Assembly (NCBI GenBank): GCA_963921935.1
Contig: OY998178.1
Coordinates: forward strand, 197,626,862 to 197,690,861
Reading direction: 5' to 3'
DNA: 64,000 nucleotides
Origin: Galeruca laticollis
Lineage: Eukaryota; Arthropoda; Insecta; Coleoptera; Chrysomelidae
Shown here: positions 21,600 through 31,735 of the stretch, in pieces
Layout of the letters: every line of letters begins with the position of its first letter
Position numbering within the stretch: position 1 is the first letter of the stretch
Position numbers and translations under genes: made by a program
Notes under the pieces: generated by a model
Seen by the model: only the letters and a program-made list of their open reading frames with translations
Database searches by the model: none
Told to the model about the DNA's origin: nothing

Positions 21600-24085
21600 T
21601 TTTAGTCACGAGGGGTTAGTGTTCAGGTGCCCTAATGGTTGCCGCTCAGCCATTAATTGGCTTATTGTGCACCCCCTCACAGGTATTAAGCATAGTCCCG
21701 TCCTAAATTCTTAGCGAACATTGAGATTCGTCGGACTAGGTTTTCCTGCATTCCCTCCTGATTTGTGCCTAGGAAGATTTCTAGACAGGAGGCTGGCCTT
21801 CTGCACAGGGCAGGGCAATCGAAAACCACGTGCTTTGCGGTTTCCTCTGCTTCCCCACAAATCCTGCAATGGGGATTTGTTATTTCAATCCCCATTTTCA
21901 CTAGGTGTGCGTTGAATATCCAGTGGCCAGTTATGAATCCTACCACTTTTCGCAGTTCTTTCCTACCCAGTATAAACGCATTTGCTGCGTAGGAACTCGA
22001 TGGTTCTTTTAGCATTCTTTTGGACTGAGCATGTCCCGTGATTTTGTTCCGGCGCTTTTGGTGTTCAAGTGACACCCAGTTGGAAACAGTTTTTCGTACT
22101 GCGCTGTATGAAACGCCGTATGCTGGTTCTAGTCCAATGAGGGTGAGATGAGCGCCTTTCTTGGCACACTTATCAGCTCCCTCATTTCCAGTTACCCCTG
22201 TATGGCTTGGCGCCCAAGTAAGAATTAATCTATTGTCTTTTGCCAAGGTTTTCAAGGTATTGTGACAGTCCCACACTATCTTCGACGTATAGCTGTGGCT
22301 TGCTAAGGCCAAAAGGGCCGTCCGACTGTCCATGTTCACATAGATGGTCTTTTTGTTATATTTCCTGTCTATGCATGTTCTGCCGCATTCGATTAGTGCA
22401 GCTATTTCTGCTTGAAATACGGTCGTCATTTTGCCAAGGCAAACACTTATGCTCTGCCTGGGTCTGACACCGTAAACGCCTGCTCCTTTACCCGTTAGGG
22501 TCTTTGACCCGTCGTTGTACCAGGTGATACTGTTCAACATGTGTTGAAGTTCTCTCTGGGCCCATTCGGATCTGCCACTCAAGTTGACACGATATGGTAT
22601 CTCAGTTTCCACGATCTTGGGCATTCTGTCAGGTGGCATTTCGATGATATCGCACCTCGTGTTGTCGTGTATTTTAGTATGTTTCATAGCATGGTGCTTG
22701 CACCAGTTGCCATTGCACTGCATTCTGTATGCAGCCATTTTAACCTCCCCCTGTATATAAAGATCTAATGGTAGGATGTTTAGTAGTATTTCCAACGCTG
22801 CGGTTGGGGTGCACTTCATGGTGCCTGTAATGCTCAGACACGTAGCTCGCTGCACTTTAGAAAGCGTTTTAGCGGCTGTGCTTTGCTGAACTTTATGCCA
22901 CCATATGATCGCACCATACACCATCATTGGTCTGATTACTCTGGTGTACAACCAGTTTACCATTGTCGGAGTTAGGCCCCAGGTGCACCCAATTGCTCGT
23001 CTCATCGTCATTGGCGTAATCTGAGAACGGCTTGTGATGACGGCTTGTGATGCTCGCTAGATGGCTGTTCCAGGTTAGCTTGTCATCCAACCGGATTCCT
23101 AGATATTTTGCCTCCCTGGCAACTTTTATCTGATTACCAAAGAGTTTTGGCACACTAGTAATCTCTGCGATTCGCTGTTTTGTAAATGGTACCATGATGG
23201 TTTTCGAGGGATTGACAGACATTCCCTCCGCATCACACCATCTCTCCACTATGGACATTGCCCTCTGCATTAGTTCCAGGCAGATGCCCACGTGTTTTTC
23301 CCGTATTAGAATGATGATGTCGTCAGCATATCCGTGAGCATACCACCCCTACTCGTTTAGTGTGACAAGAAGGTCGTCTACCAGATTCCACAGCTTTGGT
23401 GACAGAACGCCTCCCTGTGGACATCCTCTTTTTGCCGTCACCTCTCTTGTGACACCACACAGGGATGCTTGTGCTCTCCTGCGGCTTAGCATGTTCTCTA
23501 TACATCGGGTAATTGTCCTGTCTGTGCCCCTGGATTCCAGCTTTGAAAATATTGAGCGAGTGCTCGTATTGTCAAATGCTCCTTCGATATCCAGGAACAC
23601 AGCCAGTGCAACTTTGTTGTAAGTAATGGCTTGCTCTATCTTGCTCACCAAATTTTGCAAGAATTTTTCACAAGATTTGCCATTTTGGTAGGCATGTTGA
23701 TTAGGGTGCAGCGGCTTGCTACCCAGCACCGTGACCCTCGAATGCCTATCTATCATCTTCTCTAATGCCTTAAGAAGAAATGACAAGAGACTTATCGGAC
23801 GATGAGCCTTTGCAGTATCGTAAGAGGGTCTTCCAGGTTTTGGTATGAATACCACCTTTGAGATTTCCCACACCGTAGGTATAACTCCTGTGGCTAGGCT
23901 TAGTCTGAACAGATTCACAAGTCTTGGAGTTATGTCGGCGCTTTTTTGGAGTAGTACAGGGTAAATTCCGTCCATTCCAGGTGCCTTCAAGGGATCGAAA
24001 GATTGAATAGACCATGTCACAGACCCATATGTGACTATGGACTTTGCACAAGTCCAGCTATCACGAGTTGCCAGACCGCGGGCAA
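21600..24085 (-). mobile_element. R1/LOA-like non-LTR retrotransposon, 5' truncated, inserted in RTE
   Basis: The minus-strand ORF2 encodes RT followed by RNase H, the layout of LOA and related R1/I-group elements. The 3' end at about 21600 carries an A-run (minus strand, cgtgactaaaaaaaaaga). The 5' end is cut inside the region before the RT (about 24085), so the endonuclease and ORF1 are lacking. It is flanked on both sides by the same RTE segment (D1/D2). Confidence 0.85.
21686..24085 (-). pseudogene. RT-RNase H ORF2 of the R1/LOA-like element
   Basis: RT: FDPLKAPGMDGIYPVLLQKS, PKPGRPSYDT, HRPISLLSFLLKALEKMIDR, AVFLDIEGAFDNTST and AKRGCPQGGVLSPKLWNLV (24085-23352). A TAG (about 23349) interrupts just before an intact HGYADDIIILIRE. 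The frame reopens at 23291, slips near 23040 beside a small duplication (cggcttgtgatg twice), and is then open from 23011 to 21686. RNase H keeps its acidic residues: TWYNDGSKTLTG, VFQAEIAALIECG, NMDSRTALLAL and GNEGADKCAKKG. A C-terminal C/H cluster (CRICGEAEETAKHVVFDC) follows. Two lesions disable an otherwise well preserved protein. Confidence 0.9.
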
Positions 24086-24087
24086 CT

Positions 24088-24975
24088 CGCCTTTTTTGAA
24101 AAGTAGTATTACTCCAGAAATGCACCATTCGGTTGGTATTTTACCGGCGTTCAGGCATTTACTTAGCAGCATTTTTATTGTTTTCTGTAAAGTCTTCCCT
24201 CCCAGTTTCAACATTTCTGTAGTGACTTGGTCTTCGCCTGGGCATCTGTTGTGGTTCATTAGTTTCAGTGTTGTGGTTATTTCTCCCTCCGTGATTTCTG
24301 GGAGATCCTCGGATCCGACATTCATGATGTTTATCTGCTCCACTGACTTTTGAATTTTAGATGAATAGAGGCCAGTATATAAAACTTCAATCGATTTAAT
24401 AATGTCGTATTTGTTGTGTACTATAATATTGTTTTCATTTCGCATTTTTGTGATTTTCGTTTTACCTCTCGAAAGTTTTTTGCTCAACACCTTCATCTTG
24501 CAGTTATCCTTTATGGTTTCCTCTATAAGTTTCGCATTGTATGTTCTTTTATCCCTTCTTATTCCTTTCTTGACCTGCTTGTTTAAGTCCATGTATTCTT
24601 GGGTTGTCCTGTCCTATGCGTTCCGTCTTTTTTCCAATAGTTTTAATGTGTCTTGACTTAGCTTTGCGTCTTTGTAATTTTTTTACTTGCACATATCTTC
24701 TTTACCGAAGTTTTCACAGCGCTTGTGATTTTATCTGCGAGTTTGTGTATGTTCAGTTGCTCCACTTTTATTTTTGTTACTTTTTGGTGCAGGTCGTTTT
24801 GATATTCTGCTTCTTTTAGTTGTAGAACATCGCTAGTAGGATAGCGGTGATTTTTAAGGAGCGTTTTCCTTTCAGTTGCAGTATCTATTTTAATTTTTGC
24901 TCTTACTAGTCTATGATCGCTTCCCGTGTTAAATCTGTTTAGAACCGATACATCCCTACATATTGTCTTCTTGTT
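24088..24975. repeat. direct repeat D2 (about 890 bp), partner at 20742-21590
   Basis: Upper copy of the duplicated RTE segment, from the junction cgccttttttgaaaag (24085-24102) to catccctacatattgt (about 24951-24966). Beyond it the RTE endonuclease continues without a break, so D2 is joined to the RTE 5' part while D1 is joined to the RTE 3' part. Confidence 0.85.
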
Positions 24976-25650
24976 GGGAAGGATAAAATCAATTTCGTTT
25001 CTGGTTTTATTCTCTGGGCTGCACCAGGTCCATTTGCGTAGCTTTGGTTTTTCAAAGAATGTATTGAGACAGTATAGGTTTCCTTTGTCCAGGTAATTTG
25101 TTAGAGTCTCTCCTCTTTCATTTCTTTCGCCTAATCCGAAATTTCCGACATAGTCCGTATCTCCATGTTTCCGTTCTCCTATCTTGGCATTAAAGTCTCC
25201 CATGACTATTACGAACTGGGCTTTTTCCATTTGGCGAGCTTTGGCCAGATCTTCGTAGAATCTTTCGAACTCTTCTTCTTCTGCCTTACTGGTCGGTGCG
25301 TAGGCTTGAATGTTCTGCAGACTGTATCTCTTATTTAAGTTGAGTTTTATATTTATGACTCTTTCAGATATCGCTTGGTATTTACTTATATTATATTTAA
25401 AGTTTTTATTTATTATGAGCGCTACGCCTCCAAAGTAGTCCCTGTCCTCTGCAAATTTTCTGATAGAGGATGTGGCCTGTCCGTAAGGTAGTACACTTTT
25501 CTCCGGGCAATCTGGTTTCGCAAATTCCAATGATGTCCCATTTTATGTGTATAAGTTCTTCTTCCAATTATTCGAGGTGTTCTATAGTTCTTAATGTTCT
25601 TATGTTGTAAGTGGCGATGAATGATGGTGCATCGGGTTTTTAAGAGTTTC
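24090..25650 (-). pseudogene. RTE endonuclease and RT N-terminus
   Basis: The endonuclease is an EEP/exonuclease III-like fold: FGGVALIINKNF, YAPTSKAEEEEFERFYEDL, FVIVMGDFNAKIG (catalytic Asp/Asn), RNEIDFILPN and NTGSDHRLVRAKI (catalytic Asp-His) in frame 25530-24658. The first strand, with IGICETRLPGEK, is one frame away (about 25550), so there is a frameshift near 25520-25540. A second shift at about 24660 precedes the RT start (24592-24090, LPEITEGEITTTLKLMNHNR). It would nick the target to prime reverse transcription. Broken, but all catalytic motifs are visible. Confidence 0.9.
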
Positions 25651-26121
25651 TGCAGGAGTGGTTCTCTTCTCGAACTATTGCTCCCCCCAGAGTCCTTGGA
25701 GCTGACTGAATCTTCAGTGTGAGATTTTGAGTCTTGGACTCTACTTACCTGGGGTAGTTTCGTTTTAAGGTTGGACATTTCATTTTCATTTTTTGAGAGG
25801 CCTTGGCATTCAAGACGCCACGCTTCCCCGGCGTGTTGGCGAATGGTTTTCTCAGCCGCTCTTAGTATGGAGAACATACGCTGTTTGCAGCTGTCCACTC
25901 TGGATCAGACGCTGCGTGGGAACTTTCTTAGCTTCACCTTCAGCACTTCGAGACCTTACCGGCATGGGTGGCCCTACCGGTAGCTATGCTACCGCCGGCA
26001 TCGCTACCTGGCTGTAGGTTACTGAGCCCTCTCACTAACGGCAAGGTGATAGTTCCACTACAGAGGTATTGTCTCTAGGCATCTGCAAATAGCTTCCGTT
26101 GAAATTATTTTAAAAAAAGTT

Positions 26122-26532
26122 CTCCTAATATGAGATACCTCATATTAAGAGCACCAAGGTATCTCATATTAGGAATCTTTCGTGAAAATTCTTTACATAT
26201 TTTCTTTTCAAAAATCAATAGAGTTGCCACGCGTTTTATATGTTTAAACAAGAAAGCAACTTCAATACAACAAAGCAAATATAAGAAACTTGTTTTCTCA
26301 CCTTTTCAACAAAAAAATCACGTCATACCGAACACTAATAAAATTTCGGTATTGCACTAATGCGTAAAAACACGTACACGTGACGGGTCGTAAAAGCAAC
26401 TGAAAATAAATCTAGCTGATCTGACATTTGATGTTCCGATGAGTTAGTATTAGCGGTTGTCGCTGGAGACTCTTACTAGGGGAGAAAATACGGTATCTCA
26501 TAATAGGCTGCTATCTCATATTAGGCCCCTTA
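26122..26532. repeat. terminal-inverted-repeat element with repeated tatctcatattagg motif
   Basis: The left end has cctaatatgagatacc followed at once by an inverted half copy and then ggtatctcatattagga (26158-26175). The right end has ggtatctcataatagg then gctatctcatattaggcccc (26491-26532). The same 14-mer in alternating orientation at both ends is typical of subterminal transposase-binding repeats. The 300-bp interior has one small open frame (26130-26360) without known motifs. It is either a MITE or the end of a larger element; the pogo-like gene below it lacks its own 5' end. Confidence 0.6.
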
Positions 26533-26534
26533 CT

Positions 26535-27320
26535 GATTCTAGATATTTCCACAATATATTGAAAAAATGTTAAAAATTCTAACATATTTGACAATTGTTT
26601 CGATACTAAATATCATCGTCAGAATGACAGAAGTTACATTTCATTTGATGCCTACCTGATGTTTAATAATTATTTTTGGCTAGACCAAGAATTGACGTAC
26701 CTTGTAATTGACTTAATATATGTTAATAGAAAAAAGAAGAAGATATGATATTACAAATATTAAAGCTTAGATATTATTAGTCCTACGGGGATATCTTTTT
26801 TCCCAAATTAGATCAGTATAACTGTACAAAGATATAGAAAACCAGGAAAACTATATCTGCTGATCTTTACAATCATCACTTAAGGAGACAGTTTAAAAGT
26901 GGAGAGCTCCCTGATTTATCTGTTCATTGACCACTTGATATTGTAGGTTTCTTAAGTGTCTTCTAATTTCTAATTCTTCAAGAAAATCCAGTTGTTTTCT
27001 CTTATAACAAATATGTAGTAGATACTTCTAGTTCTGTGTTAGGTGTCAATGAATGTTTGGTGTCAAGTAGATGTTTTGCGTAGTGGGATTTATCTGGTTG
27101 TTTTAATCTGTATATAAGTGTTCACTGTATCTGATTTTTAAATTTCTAACGGTTTGACCCAAATAGACAGCATTACATTCTAGACATTTAAATTTATATA
27201 TTCCAGACTTCTTTAATGGTGATATTTTTGTTGTCATATTTAACAATTTTGTACTCACACTACTTTCTGTTTTAAAAGAAATTGTTATATTTGTAGCTAA
27301 AGAGATTATCTATGAAATAT
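26535..27320 (-). mobile_element. Penelope-like retroelement, 3' fragment
   Basis: The minus strand carries the C-terminal GIY-YIG domain (27310-26893) and then a 3' non-coding region of about 350 bp down to about 26535. The non-coding part is shared in opposite orientation with 33826-34205 and partly with 31571-31730, which defines the repeat family independently of the protein match. The RT domain is absent (5' truncation). Confidence 0.75.
26893..27310 (-). pseudogene. GIY-YIG endonuclease domain of a Penelope-like element
   Basis: From about 27303 the minus strand reads through TESSVSTKLLNMTTKI to KSGIYKFKCLECNAVYLG, then QTVRNLKIRYSEHLYTD and a stop (about 27109). GIY...YLG and the following R/E/H residues are the GIY-YIG nuclease signature, with the CxxC insert typical of Penelope elements. 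After a shift the domain continues with DKSHYAKHLLDTKHSLTP, and after another with KQLDFLEELEIRRHLRNLQ, ending in TAA at 26895-26893. Penelope elements use this nuclease for integration. At least two frame breaks. Confidence 0.8.
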
Positions 27321-27372
27321 TATTAGAAATATTACCTGTATATGTTCAGAAAAATAAATACTTATCAGTATA

Positions 27373-28015
27373 CCGGGTGGCTCACCACATTCGCCTCGGT
27401 ATTTCTACTAGAAATGAAGAGAGTTAGGGGAAAACATTTAGCACAGTCATATTTGGGACCATGAGGAGCATATTCCAAAATTATTTTGAAATATATAGGG
27501 TGATCCCCAAAAAAATAACATACCAAAGTTATATTTTTTCTTATGGAACACCCTATATTTTTTTATATTTTTAGATACTATAGACAAAATAAAGGTGAAA
27601 TACAATTATATTTCCCATACTTAAAACTGACCGTTTCTGAGAAATTTAAAAATACAGACCTTAATTTGAAAATTGTTTTCACCCTGTAACGTATAACGAG
27701 CTGCTCGTGATTAAATGTACCGCTTAGCTCAAAGGTTAAAGTTAACTACTACATGAAATTTTTAATACAATATTATACAGAGTGGCGAAAAAAATTGCCT
27801 CAAAACTGGGACACACATTTAATCAAATAACTTCTTAAAGTTGAATGGAACAGCCCGTATTTAGTGGCGTAATGTGACGTAGAATTAGATTCCCTTCAAA
27901 ACTATATTAGGGTTCCCTATACCTATCTCTTCCGCTTTTTGCAAAAAAGGCGTTTTCATATTTTACTTATGAGTAATTTTTTCATCTTAAAAATGAAACA
28001 CATTGTAAAGTAATG
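27373..28015 (+). repeat. left terminal inverted repeat of the Tc1-like element
   Basis: Matches the reverse complement of 29590-30234. It contains nested short inversions (gggtgatccccaaaaaaata and, further in, cttatggaacacccta). It ends inward near atgaaacacattgtaaag (about 28013). Confidence 0.85.
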
Positions 28016-28529
28016 AAAATCTTAAAAAGCGTTTTAAAAACCTTTTTATTAAATAATACGTAGATTCGCAAGAAGCACAAGTTTAAATTTTTGGAAATAC
28101 GGTGTATCTAAAGCAAAATGCAGGCAAATGTAAAAACTCAAATTTATTGCCATTTCTAAAATATTAAAGCATTCTTCAAAATAAGAACATGCACGTGTCT
28201 TAATTATTGAGGAGAAATATGTTAAATTCGCTTCATATTGAAATAAATACCAAAATTACAATATGGGGTCAATAAAAACATACATTTACGATTTCCTATG
28301 AAACTTATTATACTATTTTTTCAATAATAGTAGGCTCTGGCCTAGATGACGTTAATTATTATTATGAAACAAAAAGTATTTGATAGTGACACAACTTGTT
28401 AATCAAACCATTACCATTGTTTTAACTGGTTTAAAATTATTGCCTTTTTGAAATATTGTAAAATGACAACCTATTCCCTTGCAAGAACGAATTTATATTA
28501 TTTTGATATTCGGTGAGTGTGAAGAAAAC

Positions 28530-29534
28530 TGATTATTAGCGTCAAGAGTATATGCCCAAAGGTATCCTAACAGGAGTCATCCTAACAAGCGTTCATTGGA
28601 AAAGTTGTTGCAGCTTTTCCGAAGAACAGGCAGTGTATCTTATAATATGCAAGAACGGCAAAAACCGGTTACTGGGAATGAGGAAAATGAATATTAAGTG
28701 ATGGTATCTCTAGTTGAACACCCTCACACAAGTCAGCGAAAAATATGTGAAACAACTGGAATAAGCAGACATAGTATCCAAAGAATAATTAAAAAGTACA
28801 AATTCCACCCGTATCGCATTCAACTACATCAACAGCTTTTTGAAGAAGATTATGATCGACGACTGAACTTTTGTTTATGGGTTTTAGAAAAGTTTTGTGA
28901 TGAAGAAATTTTTTTTTATTATGGGCTTTTTTCCGATGAGTCAACTTTTCATAACAACGGATTAGTTAACAGACATAACTTTCACTATTACAGTGACGAA
29001 AGCCCTAATATTTTTAGAACCCTTGATCACCAGCACAGATGGTCTGTTAATGTGTGAGGTGGAATAATTGGAACGCAAGTAGTAGGCCCTTACTTTTTTG
29101 ATGGTCACTTAAACGGCGAAATGTTTCTCGGATTTATTAGGCATAATTTGCCTGTGCTGTTGGGAAGTATACCTATTAAAACTCGTCAACGGATGTGGAT
29201 GCAGCTAGATGGTGCTCCTGCACACTTTGATATACGTGTTAGAAACGAGTTAGATCGACAATATCCAAATAGATGGATAGGACGAGGAGGTCCACAGAAC
29301 TGGCCAGCCAGGTCTCCGGACCTTACAAGTCCCGACTATTTTTTATGGGGATATATCAAAAATATTGTTCACGATACACCGCCAACGACACCTCAGGATA
29401 TGAAAGTACGAATAAGAAATGCGTTTCATTCCATACCGCAAAATATGTTATCCAGAGCTCAGCACTCATTTCAAGAAAGAGTTCGCCTATGCATCGAGAA
29501 TAATGGACACCATTTTGAGCATTTATTAAAATAA
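28530..29534 (+). pseudogene. DDE_3-type transposase with DUF4817-like N-terminus
   Basis: The reading starts near 28545 (KGYPNRSHPNKRSLEKLLQL, a DUF4817-like helix-turn-helix) and meets TAA at about 28695. It continues open at 28698-29057 with HPHTSQRKICETTGISRHSI, then LFSDESTFHNNG (first Asp). After TGA at 29055-29057 it resumes in the same frame: MQLDGAPAHFDIRVRNEL (second Asp), WIGRGGPQNWPARSPDL, SPDYFLWGYIK and an intact C-terminus at 29534. This protein type is widespread in insects. Two nonsense codons are the only obvious damage. Confidence 0.88.
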
Positions 29535-29589
29535 TAAACTATTTAAGATTTATAATTTTTCGATAAAATGACTTCAAAAATGCATTTTT

Positions 29590-30234
29590 GCTTTTCATTA
29601 CAATACAGTGTGTTTCATTTTTAAGATAAATAAAATACCTAAAGTAGAATATAAAAACGCATTTTTTGTATAAAGCGGAAGAGATAGGTATAGGAAACCC
29701 TAATGTAGTTTTGAAGGGAATCTAATTCTGCGTCAAATTACGCCACTGAATATGGGGTGTTCCATTCAACTTTAAGAAGTTATTTGATTAGATGTGTGTC
29801 CAAATTTTCAGGCATTTTTTTCGCCAATCTGTATAATATTGCATTAAAAATTTCATGTAGTAGTTAACTTCAACCTTTGAGCTAAGCTAGTTATACGTTA
29901 CAGGGTGAAAACAATTTTCAAATTATGGTCTGTATTTTTAAATTTTTTTTAAATTTCTCAAAATTTCTCAGAAACGGTCAGTTTTAAGTATGGGGAATAT
30001 AATAGTATTTCACCTTTATTTTGTCTATAGTATCTAAAAATATAAAAAAATATAGGGTGTTACATAAGAAAAAATATAACTTTGGTATGTTATTTTTTTG
30101 GGGATCACCCTATATATTTCAAAATAATTTTGGAATATGCTCCTCATGGACCCACATATGACTGTGCTAAATATTTTCCCTAACTCTCTCCAATTCTCGT
30201 AGAAATACCGAGGCGAATGTGGTGGGCCACCCGG
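29590..30234 (-). repeat. right terminal inverted repeat of the Tc1-like element
   Basis: Reverse complement of the left arm. It has a small local duplication (aaatttctcaaaatttctca at about 29950) that the left arm lacks, which accounts for part of the length difference. It ends in gccacccgg next to TATA. Confidence 0.85.
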
Positions 30235-30239
30235 TATAT

Positions 30240-30576
30240 AACAATTGCTTTGTTGTAGCCAAAATTCATATATAAATTATATTGTTATCAATGATCCGTA
30301 TCATAATGGGGGCCCGGCAAAAATTTCGCACACAGGCTTATGGCTACTTTGTTCCGCTACTGGCAGAAGTAAAATCCAAAATAATTATATATGTATTAAT
30401 AAATCGAAAATTTTCATATTTATTTAAAGAAGTTGCATTTAAATCAAACGGTCAACTTTTTCGCATAAAATGAATATCTATACATGATATTATGTTACGC
30501 AGTTATTTGAAGTTTTATTTTGACTAACTAATCAAAAAAGTTATAAACAAAATCACTGATAATAATTTGAGATTAC
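30240..30576. other. intronic spacer between the Tc1-like element and SDHA exon B
   Basis: A GC-richer patch (30302-30370; gggggcccggcaaaaatttc and following) interrupts AT-rich sequence. Two overlapping small open frames show nothing recognisable. If the SDHA gene is real, this is intron downstream of exon B (donor at 30576-30575). Confidence 0.5.
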
Positions 30577-30805
30577 CGATGGGCTTGGCCTCCTTCTCCT
30601 CGTTTCAAAGTTTGTCCGCCAAAAGCTCTTTGGTATATTCGGCCGTCTTTATTTCTTGAGAATGGCATTCCTATATTTTCTAATTCTAAAACAGCTCTTG
30701 GAGCATCTTTTGTCATGAAGTGAATAGCATTCTGATCACCTAGCCAATCGGAGCCCTTAACAGTGTCATACATGTGCCATTTCCAACAGTCGTCCTCAAA
30801 ATGGC
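30577..30805 (-). CDS. SDHA: succinate dehydrogenase flavoprotein subunit, internal exon B
   Basis: A 229-bp exon read on the minus strand. It begins after the acceptor cgaaagtttttag with codon phase 1 and ends at CG before the donor gtaatc. The product includes DDCWKWHMYDTVKGSDWL, GDQNAIHFMT, RAVLELENIGMPFSR and DGRIYQRAFGGQTLK, then GGQAHR. This is the conserved SDHA segment following the FAD-binding motif. SDHA is the flavoprotein of mitochondrial complex II, oxidising succinate to fumarate in the matrix. Some positions differ from the usual animal sequence (for example GQTLKRGEG for GQSLKFGKG), suggesting a diverged paralogue or lineage-specific change. No stop interrupts it. The next downstream exon was not found. 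Confidence 0.85.
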
Positions 30806-30951
30806 CTAAAAACTTTCGATTAATGATATCTAATAAGAGAATCGTAACAACTTTGTACATAAGTATATGTATGTATATATGATGAAATGAACTAGGCTCA
30901 CGTGAACCTAATTCATTTCTTGATAACTCTAATCGTGGAAACATTTCCAAC

Positions 30952-31537
<586 letters not shown>

Positions 31538-31735
31538 ATTAGTGTTTCAAATGAAACTCACGGTTTCTATCGATGATATTGATTTATCGAAACAATTGTC
31601 AATTTTTAGAATTTTCAATAACTTTTATTATATTGTGGAATTAACTAGAAACCGTGAGTTTCATTTAAAACACTATAATATGAGCAGATTCCACGAAGTA
31701 AGGGTCGAGACAGTTAAGTGTTATTAATATTATAA
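31538..31735 (+). repeat. Penelope-terminus fragment bounded by an inverted repeat
   Basis: The ends agtgtttcaaatgaaactca (31541) and tgagtttcatttaaaacact (31654) are inverted, with cggtttcta/tagaaaccg next to them, making a 136-bp unit. Its interior (atcgaaacaattgtcaattt to attatattgtggaat) is the terminal sequence found at 34115-34195 and, inverted, at 26560-26625. The unit is followed by agattccacgaagtaaggg, also present at 34217-34235. No coding sequence. Confidence 0.7.

Larger units (their letters stand above)
24085..26090 (-). mobile_element. RTE-type non-LTR retrotransposon, 5' part (segment 2)
   Basis: The minus strand holds the 5' UTR (about 26090-25900), apurinic-type endonuclease and first third of the RT of the same RTE family as segment 1. 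It stops at 24085, where the R1/LOA-like element begins. The GC-rich 5' leader (near 25950-26060; tgccggcggtagcat and gttagtgagagggctcag on the minus strand) differs from the AT-rich surroundings. Together with segment 1 it makes one full RTE plus about 870 duplicated bases. Confidence 0.85.
27373..30234 (+). mobile_element. IS630-Tc1-mariner superfamily element with ~640-bp terminal inverted repeats
   Basis: The outer ends read ccgggtggc...(left) and ...gccacccgg (right), each next to TA (27371-27372 and 30235-30236), the TA target duplication of this superfamily. The arms 27373-28015 and 29590-30234 are inverted copies with roughly 93% identity by eye and small indels. Between them, on the plus strand, is a DDE transposase gene with two internal stops. 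The size of about 2.86 kb suggests a full-length, recently disabled element. The very long inverted repeats are unusual for Tc1/mariner. Confidence 0.88.

Noticed and set aside
9830..30350. Shared gcacacaggc near 9843 and 30334 as fragments of one repeat
   Set aside because: Too short, with only weak similarity around it; chance or composition is enough.
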